This document shows positions 9,500-18,406 of a stretch of DNA of 64,000 nt, one piece after another. The DNA is from Sulfuricurvum sp. GTDB lineage: Bacteria > Campylobacterota > Campylobacteria > Campylobacterales > Sulfurimonadaceae. Where the stretch lies: contig JAGXFL010000001.1 of the NCBI GenBank assembly GCA_024637295.1, positions 1 to 64,000 on the forward strand. The letters run 5' to 3'. The notes beneath the pieces were generated by a model. It saw only the letters and a list, made by a program, of their open reading frames with translations. It was not told the DNA's origin and searched no databases. Both the position numbers and the translations under genes were made by a program. The stretch's first letter is position 1; each line of letters opens with the position of its first letter.

Positions 9500-9522
9500 A
9501 GGGGAAGATCTGAGGGGAGGTT

Positions 9523-9543
9523 TTGTGCGCTTAAAGCGCACAA
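9523..9543 (-). terminator. Hairpin at the end of murA
   Basis: A 9-bp inverted repeat (TTGTGCGCT with AGCGCACAA, 3-base loop) starts one base beyond the murA stop codon. On the minus strand it is followed by a short A/C run rather than a T tract. It may end murA transcription or protect the 3' end, but it is not a canonical intrinsic terminator. Confidence 0.4.
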
Positions 9544-9544
9544 G

Positions 9545-10813
9545 CTATTCTTTGAGTCGCTCGATTTTAGCACCAAGGGCACGTAATTTTTGCTCTAGAT
9601 TTTCGTATCCACGATCAAGATGGTAGATACGGTGGACATTCGTTGTTCCTTCTGCCGCCATCGCCGCTAGGACAAGGGCACTGGATGCACGTAAATCCGT
9701 TGCCATGACATCTGCTCCGAACAAGGGAGATTCGCCGATAACGGTCGCTGTATGACCATTTAGGCGAATATCGGCACCAAGACGCTGAAGCTCACTGACG
9801 TGCATAAAGCGATTTTCGAACAATCGCTCTTCGATGATACTGGTGCCCTTTGCCAATGTCGCCAGTGCTAAAAACTGTGCTTGCATGTCGGTTGGGAATG
9901 CAGGGTATTCTTGGGTGATGAGTTCGACATGCTTGAGTTCAGCAGCAGGGTGGATCGTCATAGTCATCTTCTCACTATCGGTATCAACGGTGCATCCCAT
10001 CTGTTCTAGTTTAGAGGTGACGGCATCCAGATGATCCGGGCGTACTTTTTCGAGAGTAATCGTCGAATTGGTGATCGCTCCTGCACACAAATAGGTACCT
10101 GCTTCAATACGGTCAGGGATAATCTCAAAATCAACCATATCAATCGTTTTCCCGCCTGTTCCGATGATGGTAAGTTCAGAAGTGCCGATACCTGTAATGT
10201 CGATACCGCTATCCCGTAAGATTTCACACAGTTGTACGACTTCAGGTTCTTTTGCGCAGTTGACGAGAACCGTTTTGCCATGAGCCAACGCTGCCGCCAT
10301 CACGATATTGGCAGTACCCGTAACCGTGATCTTATCAAAAATGATATGAGCACCTTGGAGCCCTTTTGGTGCTATCGCATTAACATACCCTGCATGAATG
10401 GTAATCTGGGCTCCCATTTGCTCAAGAGCTTTTAGATGCAAGTCGATCGGACGTTGTCCGATAGCGCATCCACCCGGTAAAGAGACTTCACAGTGCCCAA
10501 AACGTGCCAGTAATGGTCCCAAAACAAGGATGGATGCACGCATCGTTTTGACAATATCATAGTTTGCCATAGTGTGACTGACAGTGGACGTATCGAGTTC
10601 TAAAACATGATTTTTCAATGTTTGTGTAGCTCCAAGATTTTCCAACAGTTTGAGTAATGTTTTGATGTCTGCCACTTCCGGTGTATTGGTCAAAGTGACT
10701 TTATTGTGTGCTAGAAGGGTAAGTGTGATGAGTGGTAATGCCGCATTCTTCGCTCCTGATATAGTAACGGTTCCGCTAAGCTTTGTAGGGCCTTGAATAC
10801 GTAAATAGTCCAT
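9545..10813 (-). CDS. murA: UDP-N-acetylglucosamine 1-carboxyvinyltransferase
   Basis: About 422 aa. MurA adds enolpyruvate from PEP to UDP-GlcNAc, the first committed step of peptidoglycan synthesis. The start [27 protein letters not shown] carries the substrate-binding KN motif. The loop [19 protein letters not shown] holds the catalytic cysteine (the fosfomycin target) at about residue 117. [17 protein letters not shown] segment follows. The ATG at 10813 has GGGA upstream and fits the family start; a TTG at 10825 is less likely. It is monocistronic here and divergent from the hypothetical gene at 10904. Confidence 0.97.
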   Translation of the reverse strand: MDYLRIQGPTKLSGTVTISGAKNAALPLITLTLLAHNKVTLTNTPEVADIKTLLKLLENLGATQTLKNHVLELDTSTVSHTMANYDIVKTMRASILVLGPLLARFGHCEVSLPGGCAIGQRPIDLHLKALEQMGAQITIHAGYVNAIAPKGLQGAHIIFDKITVTGTANIVMAAALAHGKTVLVNCAKEPEVVQLCEILRDSGIDITGIGTSELTIIGTGGKTIDMVDFEIIPDRIEAGTYLCAGAITNSTITLEKVRPDHLDAVTSKLEQMGCTVDTDSEKMTMTIHPAAELKHVELITQEYPAFPTDMQAQFLALATLAKGTSIIEERLFENRFMHVSELQRLGADIRLNGHTATVIGESPLFGADVMATDLRASSALVLAAMAAEGTTNVHRIYHLDRGYENLEQKLRALGAKIERLKE

Positions 10814-10867
10814 AAAAATTCCCAAATAAAAAAGTGTGACATTATAAGGTAATGTTGTTTAAAATGC

Positions 10868-10873
10868 TATAAT
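10868..10873 (+). promoter_or_regulatory. -10 box before the 10904 gene
   Basis: TATAAT lies 30 bases before the GTG at 10904, with AGAAGGAA as ribosome binding site between them. It should drive the pair of genes at 10904-12042. Confidence 0.55.
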
Positions 10874-10903
10874 CTTAACTATTAAGAAATAGAAGGAATA
10901 GTC

Positions 10904-11347
10904 GTGAGTTCAGCACTTGATCGTTTAAAAAATCTGACCGCGCAGATTTCCAGTTATGAATTAGAACGCAAGGATAATCTAAAGAGACTTGAAGTCCTCC
11001 ATATCTCTTTGGGTATCAATAGTAAAGTGGCTTCTTTTTTGGATCTATTTGAGTATAAAGCGATTAATTTGTCAGGTATTTCCTTGAGTGACGAGAATCT
11101 TGGAATGATCAAAGAGGGGAAGTATGCGCAGATTATTGGAATCCTTTATGATGGCACAGCAAAAGTAAAAAATAAAAACATCTCTTTAGCCTATTACGGG
11201 CGTGCTGAGAAAATAAGTGAAGAACTGAAGAAGGACATCATCGCATTTGTCTTGGGATGGCGTTTTGAGAAGAGCTTTAGAACATTGGAACACTATCACA
11301 ATCTTTTAGCACAGTTGCCAAAATTACCGCGAGAGGGTGCATGCTGA
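10904..11347 (+). CDS. Hypothetical protein paired with an exonuclease
   Basis: 147-aa cytoplasmic protein that I do not recognise. The first 30 residues look like a short amphipathic helix (SSALDRLKNLTAQISSYELE). The rest is mixed alpha/beta with no catalytic motif I can name. The start is GTG at 10904 after AGAAGGAA. Its end overlaps the next gene, a DEDDh exonuclease, by 7 bases, so the two are translationally coupled and may act together. A TATAAT box precedes it. Confidence 0.7.
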   Translation: MSSALDRLKNLTAQISSYELERKDNLKRLEVLHISLGINSKVASFLDLFEYKAINLSGISLSDENLGMIKEGKYAQIIGILYDGTAKVKNKNISLAYYGRAEKISEELKKDIIAFVLGWRFEKSFRTLEHYHNLLAQLPKLPREGAC

Positions 11348-12042
11348 TTTTTTTTGATACGGAAACAACCGGATTGGAAATCAATGATCGATTATGTGCT
11401 ATTGGACTTATCGATGGAGATGCTGTCCATTATGAGTTGATAAATCCCCTTAAAAAAATCCCTCCAGCTGCCAGCGCGATTCATCATATCACCAATGAAA
11501 TGGTTAAAGATTCCCCTGTTTTTGCGGTTTCAAAAAGCTACGAGAAACTTAGTGAACTTAATACCCCCCAAACCGTCATGGTGTCACATAATGCTCCTTT
11601 TGATTTAGCGATGTTGCAAAAAGAGGGAGTGACGTGGCAGGGGAGTGTTATTGACACTCTTAAATGTTCCAAAGCTTTGATGGATGATTTAGAAGGGTAT
11701 AGCTTACAATTTTTGCGGTATGAACTACGGCTCTATCGAACTGAAGATGAGTTTTTTAATGATTATGGTGTAGATATCACTCCACATCACCCTCTTAGCG
11801 ATGCGTTACATGCAAAGATGATTTATGAGTATTTATTGGATTTGGCAGATGAAAAGAGTCTCATAGAGATGTCTCAAAGCAGATTACTGCTTAAGAGACT
11901 CCCTTTTGGTAAATATGCCAAAAAACGTATTGAATCGATAGCTCTCAAAGATGCCGCGTATTTGAAGTGGATGTTGGACAGTCTGATGGATATGGATGAG
12001 GATCTGCGTTACAGCATCGAGTATTATCTGCGCGGTCTATGA
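11341..12042 (+). CDS. DnaQ-like 3'-5' exonuclease
   Basis: 233-aa DEDDh-type exonuclease. ExoI is FFDTETTGLE at residues 4-13 (catalytic Asp and Glu). ExoII is in SHNAPFDLAML near residue 81. ExoIII is HHPLSDALHAKMI near residue 150, with the His and final Asp. It should remove nucleotides from the 3' end of DNA or RNA. A role as a DNA polymerase proofreader is not shown, since a second DnaQ-like gene exists at 43118. The C-terminal part (about residues 175-233) contains LPFGKYAKKRIESIALKDAAYLKWML, resembling the putative quorum-type exodeoxyribonuclease extension known in DUF3820 proteins. Confidence 0.85.
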   Translation: MLIFFDTETTGLEINDRLCAIGLIDGDAVHYELINPLKKIPPAASAIHHITNEMVKDSPVFAVSKSYEKLSELNTPQTVMVSHNAPFDLAMLQKEGVTWQGSVIDTLKCSKALMDDLEGYSLQFLRYELRLYRTEDEFFNDYGVDITPHHPLSDALHAKMIYEYLLDLADEKSLIEMSQSRLLLKRLPFGKYAKKRIESIALKDAAYLKWMLDSLMDMDEDLRYSIEYYLRGL

Positions 12043-12052
12043 GATTATTAGA

Positions 12053-12058
12053 TATAAT
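12053..12058 (+). promoter_or_regulatory. -10 box before the REC-REC-GGDEF gene
   Basis: TATAAT sits 36 bases before the ATG at 12095, just beyond the exonuclease stop. It gives the diguanylate cyclase its own promoter. Confidence 0.5.
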
Positions 12059-12094
12059 TATTACAATAACCTAGTAATAAATGGAAATTTGATC

Positions 12095-13408
12095 ATGCAG
12101 TGCAACCAGTTTACTATAGTTAACGCTCATTGTAAAGCTATTAAGCACATTTTGATTATTGAAAATTCTATTAGCCTTGGGAGTCATCTCAAAGAGATGA
12201 TCGATGGATATTTTTCATTTTATTGTGATGTCGCTGGAACTGAAAAACAAGCCAAAGAGATGATTCAGCGCAAGCAATACGATTTGGTGATCTGCGATGT
12301 CTATTTACCCGATAGTAGCGGAAATTTTTTGGGTGAATTGGTGCGAAGTGATCTGCGTCTTATAGTGATGACAGGCAATGATAGCGAAGAACTTCGAACC
12401 GGTATTTTGACATTATCGATTATTGACTATGTGCTCAAAAATGATGTTAAGACCTTGGTTGATTATCTAATCAATACCATTCAGCGTTTGAATGAAAATC
12501 GTAAAACGGTTGTAGGGATTTGTGATGACTCAAAGCTTTCACGTCACGTTATGTCTGAACTTGTGAAATCACAAAATCTTGCTTATATCGAATTTATGAA
12601 TGGACAAGAGGTCTATGACTATCTAGTCAAAGAAGGCTGTAAAATTGATGTTTTAGTGGTAGAGTATGAGATGCCAAAGATAAATGGGCTTGAGTTGATA
12701 CGTCATCTTCGACATGAATTTTTACTGAGCGAACTGCCTATTATCGCTATTTCAGCATCAGATAAACCTCATCTTACCGTGCAGTTTTTAAAAGCGGGTG
12801 CTAATGATTATATTAAAAAACCTTTTGGGGGGGAAGAACTTTGCACACGAATTAATTTGACGTTGGATCAGCTTTATATTCATCGTCGTAACATTGAGCT
12901 GCGAATTGCGCTTGAAAAAGCAGCAACTCATGATCATTTAACGCAGTTATACAATCGCAACTTCTTTTTTACCCAGATTCAACATATAACAGCGGATGCG
13001 ATACGGCAAAAAAAGCCGTATGGAATTTTGATGATCGATATTGACCATTTTAAACATATTAATGACACATATGGGCATCATGTGGGAGATGTGGCGATCA
13101 TACATCTTGCTTCCATACTTAAAAATACAGCTAGAACATCAGATTATTGTATACGGTGGGGTGGAGAAGAATTTTTGATTTTAATTCCGCATACCAGTAT
13201 TGAAGAAGTGCGTCAATTTGCACAGCGGCTACGCAGTGAAGTTGAAAAATTGTCTGTTTGTGTAGGAGACAAGAAGATTACTTTCCCTCTTACCGTCAGT
13301 ATTGGAGTAGCAGTAGATTTAAAAGAAACGCCCGATGAATTGATTCAAAAAGCTGACGCATTGTTGTATGAGGCAAAACACTCGGGGAGAAACTGTGTTA
13401 GGGGATGA
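12095..13408 (+). CDS. Response regulator with two receiver domains and a GGDEF domain
   Basis: About 437 aa. It makes cyclic di-GMP under two-component control. REC1 (about residues 15-125) has the acceptor in YDLVICDVYLP. REC2 (about 140-260) keeps the acidic pair (GICDDS) and lysine (YIKKPFG), but the acceptor aspartate is glutamate 190 in VLVVEYEMP. The GGDEF domain (about 275-437) has RWGGEEFLIL, the active form, preceded five residues earlier by RTSD, an inhibitory I-site. The architecture resembles PleD. The frame opens at 11996, but the ATG at 12095 follows a -10 box. No histidine kinase lies next to it. Confidence 0.9.
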   Translation: MQCNQFTIVNAHCKAIKHILIIENSISLGSHLKEMIDGYFSFYCDVAGTEKQAKEMIQRKQYDLVICDVYLPDSSGNFLGELVRSDLRLIVMTGNDSEELRTGILTLSIIDYVLKNDVKTLVDYLINTIQRLNENRKTVVGICDDSKLSRHVMSELVKSQNLAYIEFMNGQEVYDYLVKEGCKIDVLVVEYEMPKINGLELIRHLRHEFLLSELPIIAISASDKPHLTVQFLKAGANDYIKKPFGGEELCTRINLTLDQLYIHRRNIELRIALEKAATHDHLTQLYNRNFFFTQIQHITADAIRQKKPYGILMIDIDHFKHINDTYGHHVGDVAIIHLASILKNTARTSDYCIRWGGEEFLILIPHTSIEEVRQFAQRLRSEVEKLSVCVGDKKITFPLTVSIGVAVDLKETPDELIQKADALLYEAKHSGRNCVRG

Positions 13409-13450
13409 TTCTAAATCTATGTTAAAATACGAAAAAACCAAGGAGGCCTC

Positions 13451-13834
13451 ATGAAAGTAGCAATAGCATGTGAATCTCCATTATTGCAACGTTCATTGGA
13501 GCTTTTTCTCGAAGGGTATTTGAGTTCACAACGACATTGTGACATTGTGATTCGGGACAACTTGGTGTATAGCGATGAGCATCTCTCCTTGATTATCGGA
13601 ACCTCTGAGGGTTCTGATTTACGTAAGCCGTTTTCAAAGGCACAATTGTTTCACGCCCTTGGGCAAAAGTTAGAGGCACTTAAGCAAGAGTTTGCTCCCA
13701 GCGTTTCTACTGTTATGGAAGAGGAAGAAGAGGGCGAAGTGAGCTTTGACATCCTTGAGCGTCATATTGATAAACTGACACGTGAATATCAAGCTAATGT
13801 TCTTAAAGCAGTACGGGCATTTTATGAAAAGTGA
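13451..13834 (+). CDS. Hypothetical protein upstream of rsmD
   Basis: 127-aa protein not assigned to a family. It starts MKVAIACESPLLQRSLELFLE. The N-terminal 80 residues look like a Rossmann-like or receiver-like fold (strand, helix, and KPFSKAQLFHALGQKL, which resembles the end of a receiver domain), but no phosphorylation aspartate is clear. An EEEEEGE acidic stretch and a C-terminal helix follow. A perfect AAGGAGG site precedes the ATG. Its end overlaps rsmD by 11 bases, indicating coupled translation. Confidence 0.7.
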   Translation: MKVAIACESPLLQRSLELFLEGYLSSQRHCDIVIRDNLVYSDEHLSLIIGTSEGSDLRKPFSKAQLFHALGQKLEALKQEFAPSVSTVMEEEEEGEVSFDILERHIDKLTREYQANVLKAVRAFYEK

Positions 13835-14411
13835 ACCAGTTTTGACTAAGCGCATCATTGCCGGAAAGTATAAAGGCAAGACGCTAAAGCTTCCTTCCAA
13901 AGAGACCACTCGAAGTTCTAAAGCGATTGTTTTGGAATCTTTTTTTAATACACTGCAATTTGACGTGGTTGATTCGGTGTTGGTTGAAGTATTTTCAGGA
14001 AGTGGTTCGATTGGTTTGGAAGCACTTAGTCGTGGGGCAAAGAAGATTATTTTCATGGAAAAAGACCGTGATGCGCTGAAGGCACTTCGCAGTAATATAG
14101 CTCAAACCGATCCTAATGCCTGCGAAGTGTATGAAGGCGATAGTTTTACGAATATCACACAAGTTAAAAAACGGCTTGAAAACCTAGGTGAAAGTGCGTT
14201 TGTCTATATTGATCCTCCATTTGCATTTCGTGAAGGGATGGAAGAGATTTATGACAAGATGCTGCATCTGATCACATCCTTGTCTCTTAGTATTGTCACA
14301 TTGATCACCATTGAGCATATGAGCACGCTGGAACTGCCTGATTCTATCGGTGAATTTAATCGTATTAAGTCCAAACGCTTCGGAAAAACTTCACTTACTT
14401 ATTACGCTTGA
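13824..14411 (+). CDS. rsmD: 16S rRNA (guanine966-N2)-methyltransferase
   Basis: About 195 aa. RsmD methylates G966 of 16S rRNA in the assembled small subunit using SAM. The start RIIAGKYKGKTLKLP is typical. VEVFSGSGSIGLEALSRGA is the SAM-binding motif I, and YIDPPFAF is the catalytic motif IV. The ATG at 13824 overlaps the previous gene; a frame extending upstream to 13782 is unlikely to be used. It is followed by the sigma-54 promoter of the flagellar genes. Confidence 0.92.
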   Translation: MKSEPVLTKRIIAGKYKGKTLKLPSKETTRSSKAIVLESFFNTLQFDVVDSVLVEVFSGSGSIGLEALSRGAKKIIFMEKDRDALKALRSNIAQTDPNACEVYEGDSFTNITQVKKRLENLGESAFVYIDPPFAFREGMEEIYDKMLHLITSLSLSIVTLITIEHMSTLELPDSIGEFNRIKSKRFGKTSLTYYA

Positions 14412-14437
14412 TTTTCTCTTCTTAAGCCTCTTAAACA

Positions 14438-14454
14438 TGGAACAATGTTTGCTA
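14438..14454 (+). promoter_or_regulatory. Sigma-54 promoter before flgI
   Basis: TGGAAC at -24 and TTTGCT at -12 are spaced exactly as required (GG at 14439-14440, GC at 14451-14452, 10 bases between). This matches the Campylobacterota sigma-54 consensus for middle flagellar genes. It lies 28 bases before the flgI ATG, so flgI is expected to depend on RpoN and the FlgR-type activator. Confidence 0.8.
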
Positions 14455-14481
14455 TCTCTTTGCATATAGCAAAGGATATCG

Positions 14482-15528
14482 ATGAAATTACTGGCTCTTT
14501 TTTTCCTATTAATGGGCTCATTACACGCAACACGTATTAGCGAAGTAGCTAATATTGTGGGGGTTCGTGACAACCAGATTATCGGTTACTCGCTGGTTGT
14601 GGGTTTGAAAAAAACCGGTGACGGTACGACTTCCAAATTTACTCTCCAATCCATTGCCAATATGCTCAAAGCCATGAATATCGATATGAATCCGGTCGAT
14701 ATCAAATCAAAAAATGTCGCAGCGGTTGTTGTAACCGCAAAGTTCGCTCCGTTTGCTCGTCAAGGGGATGCATTTGATGTAACGGTATCTTCCATTGGTG
14801 ATGCGAAATCACTGGAGGGCGGTACGCTTCTCATGACTCCTTTAAAAGGGGTGGATGGTAAGATCTATGCATTGGCACAGGGTCCTGTCAGTATTGGTGG
14901 AAAAAATGAAAAAGGGGCAGGAGCTGAATCACATCCAACAGCCGGTATGGTTTATGGTGGCGGTTTGGTTGAGCGTGAAATAGCACAAGACCTTGCCCAT
15001 CAAGAGAGCGCTACGCTTTCATTGAAGACTTCTAATTTTGCGAATGCTGTATCCATCCAAAATGCAGTAAATGCTCGATATAAGACAGAAATCGCAAGTG
15101 CTCTTGATTCACGTACGATTTTGATCAAGCGGCCAAGTAATAAAAGTATGGTTGAGTTTATTGCTGAGGTTGAAAATCTTTCCATTAACTATGCATTAGA
15201 GCAAAAGATCATTATCAATGAACGTACGGGTACGATTATTGCTGGTGTTGATGTAGAAGTCAAACCTGTTGTGATTACGCAAGGTGATATTACAGTGAAG
15301 ATTCTCTCACAAGATACCGTTGCCAAGCCAAGTGGAAGTGTTACTATGGATAAGTCACTGGTGATAGGGCTCAATGAAAATGAAGTCTATACCGAAAAAG
15401 GGACAACGACGGTTGCCAATATCGTCAGATCTCTTCAAAAATTGGGTGCAAGTCCAAAAGCGATGATCTCTATTTTACAAGCAATGAAAAGTGCCGGTGC
15501 CATTTCGGTCGAATTGGAAGTGATCTAA
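14482..15528 (+). CDS. flgI: Flagellar P-ring protein FlgI
   Basis: 348 aa. FlgI forms the P-ring around the rod in the periplasm. A signal peptide (KLLALFFLLMGSLHA, cleavage near residue 16) is followed by the family start RISEVANIVGVRDNQIIGYSLVVGL. The segments LLMTPLKGVDGKIYALAQGP and GGGLVEREI are also characteristic. Length matches the family. A sigma-54 promoter lies upstream. Its TAA overlaps the ATG of flgJ by one base, giving a flgI-flgJ operon. Confidence 0.97.
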   Translation: MKLLALFFLLMGSLHATRISEVANIVGVRDNQIIGYSLVVGLKKTGDGTTSKFTLQSIANMLKAMNIDMNPVDIKSKNVAAVVVTAKFAPFARQGDAFDVTVSSIGDAKSLEGGTLLMTPLKGVDGKIYALAQGPVSIGGKNEKGAGAESHPTAGMVYGGGLVEREIAQDLAHQESATLSLKTSNFANAVSIQNAVNARYKTEIASALDSRTILIKRPSNKSMVEFIAEVENLSINYALEQKIIINERTGTIIAGVDVEVKPVVITQGDITVKILSQDTVAKPSGSVTMDKSLVIGLNENEVYTEKGTTTVANIVRSLQKLGASPKAMISILQAMKSAGAISVELEVI

Positions 15529-15812
15529 TGGATATTGCAAACATCAATCCGCAAAAAATCGTTCCAACCATCGGTACTAAAGATGGAGACAAAGTCCTTC
15601 GAGAAAAGACCGATCAGTTTGAATCGATTATCGTCAAGATGATGCTGGACGAAGCGATGAAAGATGAAAAAAATCTTTACACTACGAATGATCCGGGTGA
15701 CAAGATTTTTAAATCAATGTATCGGGAAGAGTTATCCAATGCCAGTGCCGGCGGATTTGGATTTTCTCAAATGCTTTTTGAACACCTAACTCAAAAAGGG
15801 GTGAAGCATTAA
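15528..15812 (+). CDS. flgJ: Rod-binding protein, FlgJ N-terminal domain only
   Basis: 94 aa. It corresponds to the rod-capping N-terminal half of FlgJ, needed for rod assembly in the periplasm. The segment KTDQFESIIVKMMLDEAM and the SMYREELSNASAGGFGFSQMLFEHL end are typical. The peptidoglycan hydrolase half found in Enterobacteria is absent, as is normal in Campylobacterota, so another enzyme must open the wall. The start overlaps the flgI stop. Confidence 0.88.
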   Translation: MDIANINPQKIVPTIGTKDGDKVLREKTDQFESIIVKMMLDEAMKDEKNLYTTNDPGDKIFKSMYREELSNASAGGFGFSQMLFEHLTQKGVKH

Positions 15813-15836
15813 ATTTTTTTGTACTTTTACCGATAT
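15810..15836 (+). promoter_or_regulatory. Sigma-28 (FliA) promoter before flgM
   Basis: TAAATTTT, an 11-base spacer and ACCGATAT match the sigma-28 consensus closely (the -10 core CGATAT is the Campylobacterota form). It lies 41 bases before flgM, in the gap after flgJ. It places flgM, the flgN-like gene and flgK under FliA, the factor that FlgM inhibits, so the circuit is a feedback loop. Confidence 0.75.
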
Positions 15837-15877
15837 GATGAATAGACATCGTAAACGTAAAAAAATAAGGATTTAAC

Positions 15878-16084
15878 ATGATTTCAAGCGTTAACGGCTC
15901 ACTCATCAGAGGGGCTTATCCGGAAACAACATTGAAAAGCAAAGAGCAAGAGAAATCAGCTCAAACTGTAACAAAACAAGGTGATACCAGCCGGATCGAT
16001 GAGCTAAAAGCTTCTATCGAAAAGGGTGAGTATCGGGTGGACATTGAAGCGTTGGCTAAGCGTATTGCGCAAGAGCTAACCTGA
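15878..16084 (+). CDS. flgM: Anti-sigma-28 factor FlgM
   Basis: 68 aa. FlgM holds sigma-28 (FliA) inactive until the hook-basal body is complete. The C-terminal RIDELKASIEKGEYRVDIEALAKRIAQEL segment is the FliA-binding helix pattern; the N-terminal half is disordered and rich in Ser, Lys and Gln. It is short, as in other Campylobacterota. A sigma-28 promoter precedes it, so it is autoregulated. AAGGA precedes the ATG. Confidence 0.85.
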   Translation: MISSVNGSLIRGAYPETTLKSKEQEKSAQTVTKQGDTSRIDELKASIEKGEYRVDIEALAKRIAQELT

Positions 16085-16098
16085 ATCTTTAGGAGTTT

Positions 16099-16530
16099 AT
16101 GATGTTGTCTTTCCAATTACAAGGTGCAATCAAAGAGTTAGATACTTTGATTGCACTCTCGCTCGAAGATATTGAAAATATCAAAGAAGCTAAACATAAT
16201 CCACAGTTTGATCGCTTATCCATCAAAGAAGAAAAAATAAAAAGTTTTGAACATAAAAAAGCGATGATCGATCATGAAATATCAAAATTGATGACACAAG
16301 AACCTGTGAAGCCTTTGAGCGAACTTTTAGATGAAGAACAACATCAGCAACTAGAAACACTTAAATTACGCCTTGGTACGCTTCGTACCGTTAATCAACA
16401 ATACGCAAAAATGGTTTTAAGCGTAGGAGCATTTTTTAATACCTTATTAGAACGCATTATGCCAACGCAGATGCAAGGGTATCAAAGTGTTGCGACACGA
16501 GATTCAGCATTTTTGGAAGTGAGAGCATAA
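16099..16530 (+). CDS. FlgN-like flagellar chaperone candidate
   Basis: 143 aa, almost entirely helical and charged (LQGAIKELDTLIALSLEDIENIKEAK at the start). No membrane segment is present. Its position between flgM and flgK is where FlgN, the export chaperone for FlgK and FlgL, is usually found, and its size fits. Sequence similarity to FlgN is weak by eye, so this rests mainly on context. Two in-frame ATGs occur at 16099 and 16102; AGGAG spacing favours 16102. It ends one base before flgK. Confidence 0.65.
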   Translation: MMLSFQLQGAIKELDTLIALSLEDIENIKEAKHNPQFDRLSIKEEKIKSFEHKKAMIDHEISKLMTQEPVKPLSELLDEEQHQQLETLKLRLGTLRTVNQQYAKMVLSVGAFFNTLLERIMPTQMQGYQSVATRDSAFLEVRA

Positions 16531-16531
16531 C

Positions 16532-18406
16532 ATGGCATCTATATTTAATGCACTTCATATCGGCTATTCTGGTCTTAATGCGGCACAAATAGGGATAGAT
16601 ACGACGGGACATAATATAGCTAATGCAGAAACAGAAGGATATACACGTCAGCGAGTTGTAACCTCTGAGGCAACCCCAATTAGTATTACTCCTGGTAGCA
16701 GAGGTAATGGAACAAGAATAACTGAGATTGTGCGTGTATTTGATTCATTTGTTAATGATCGATACAGTTTGGCAGCGCAGAATAAAGAATATTCTGACAC
16801 ACTCAAAAAAAATTTAGAAGAGTTGTCCAGCTATTTTCCCGATATTGATAATGTTGGTATCAAAGAGGATCTGAAAAATTATTTTGATTTGTGGCAATCG
16901 CTTGCATCAAATCCAAGTAATAGTGCAGTAAAAGTAGCTTTGGCTCAGCAGACACAGACTTTGACGCAGCATATCACTCAAACAATGGATAAAATCGAAT
17001 CATTGCAACGTTCAACGGATAATCAGTTGCTTGTTAATGTGGAAGAGGTTAACCGTATCGCCGGTCAGATCGCTGATTTAAATAAAGCGATAGATACGGC
17101 AGAAAGCGATGGTGTCAGTAATGCAAATGATTTACGAGACCAACGCGAACAATTGTCGATGTCGCTTGGAAAGCTCATAGGGGCGAAGGTATTTTCAGGA
17201 CAAATTCAAAGTAATATGCCTGTAGATGGCAACATAGCAACAAAGAATGGTACGTACACCATCCAAGTGGGTGGCTTTAATATCGTAGATGGCTCGTTTT
17301 TTCATCCAATAGGCATTGACGCAAAGAATAATGCCGGACAATTCAATGATATTTATTATGAGCGTCAGGATGGAGTTCAATTTCCCTTTGCAGAAAAAAT
17401 AACAGGGGGTAAGATTGGTGCCTTGCTGGAATTACGCGGATCGATTATAGGTCAAGACGGAAAATTCGAAAATGGATTTTTACAAGAGAGTATGAATACT
17501 TTTGATGTATTTTCAAAAGGGTTGATTGAAGCTACTAATAATTTGTATGCACAATCTGCAACTGACACTATGCAATCGAATCCTTTGTCGTTTAGTGATA
17601 ATCAGGCGTTGTTGAGTACGGATGAAAATTTCAAAGAAGGTACCTTTGATGTTGTTGCTTACGACATTGATGGTAATGAAGTTGCTCGTCGAAGCATAAG
17701 TATCAATAACAGTACGGTTATTGATAATGCAGGTCCTACGAATTTGTTGACCAATGGTGTGACTAAAAACAGTATTGCAGAGCAGATACAAGCGCAAAAA
17801 GATGATACGGGTGATAATAATTCACTCAATGATATTGATGATATGATCACGGCTACTTTTGCAAAACCTAGTAATGTTTTTTCCCTTTCGGTTAAAGGAC
17901 AATATTCCTCTTTAGGTTATACTTTTGCGATTGAAGATCATGGGACTAATTTTGCAGGAGTGACAGGTGTAAGCCGATTTTTTGATGGGAATAATGCTAA
18001 AAATATTACGTTAAGTGCACCCTTGCAAGTCGACTCTTCTGCAATTAACGCATTCAAAGCTCCAGCTTCCGGTGATAACCAAACAGCATTGGACATGGTC
18101 CAGTTACAATTCAACTCTTTTGGTTTTAAAGAGAATAATAGAACAACGACATCGGATACTATGTATGGTTATTTTGATCATATGGTTACAAGAATTGGAA
18201 CCAAAACAAATTCGGTTATTGCCGCAAATGACACGATTACTGCTCAATACAATGCTATTAAGCAAGAACATGATTCTATTAGCAAAGTCAGTATAGATGA
18301 AGAACTTGCCAATCTGATTCGTTATCAAACATCGTATGGGGCTGCAGCAAAAGTGATTACGACAATTGATCAGATGATGACGACCCTTTTAGGACTCAAG
18401 CAGTAA
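16532..18406 (+). CDS. flgK: Flagellar hook-associated protein 1 (HAP1)
   Basis: 624 aa. FlgK forms the hook-filament junction outside the cell. The N-terminal rod-family motif FNALHIGYSGLNAAQIGIDTTGHNIANAETEGYTRQR and the C-terminal EELANLIRYQTSYGAAAKVITTIDQMMTTLLGL helix are the conserved D0 regions. The middle is variable, as expected for an exposed domain. It is the last flagellar gene of the sigma-28 transcript. Its TAA shares one base with the next gene, an ABC permease. Confidence 0.95.
   Translation: MASIFNALHIGYSGLNAAQIGIDTTGHNIANAETEGYTRQRVVTSEATPISITPGSRGNGTRITEIVRVFDSFVNDRYSLAAQNKEYSDTLKKNLEELSSYFPDIDNVGIKEDLKNYFDLWQSLASNPSNSAVKVALAQQTQTLTQHITQTMDKIESLQRSTDNQLLVNVEEVNRIAGQIADLNKAIDTAESDGVSNANDLRDQREQLSMSLGKLIGAKVFSGQIQSNMPVDGNIATKNGTYTIQVGGFNIVDGSFFHPIGIDAKNNAGQFNDIYYERQDGVQFPFAEKITGGKIGALLELRGSIIGQDGKFENGFLQESMNTFDVFSKGLIEATNNLYAQSATDTMQSNPLSFSDNQALLSTDENFKEGTFDVVAYDIDGNEVARRSISINNSTVIDNAGPTNLLTNGVTKNSIAEQIQAQKDDTGDNNSLNDIDDMITATFAKPSNVFSLSVKGQYSSLGYTFAIEDHGTNFAGVTGVSRFFDGNNAKNITLSAPLQVDSSAINAFKAPASGDNQTALDMVQLQFNSFGFKENNRTTTSDTMYGYFDHMVTRIGTKTNSVIAANDTITAQYNAIKQEHDSISKVSIDEELANLIRYQTSYGAAAKVITTIDQMMTTLLGLKQ

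Noticed and set aside
11996-12094. N-terminal extension of the REC-REC-GGDEF gene
   Set aside because: It overlaps the exonuclease gene, contains the -10 box at 12053 and has no protein similarity.
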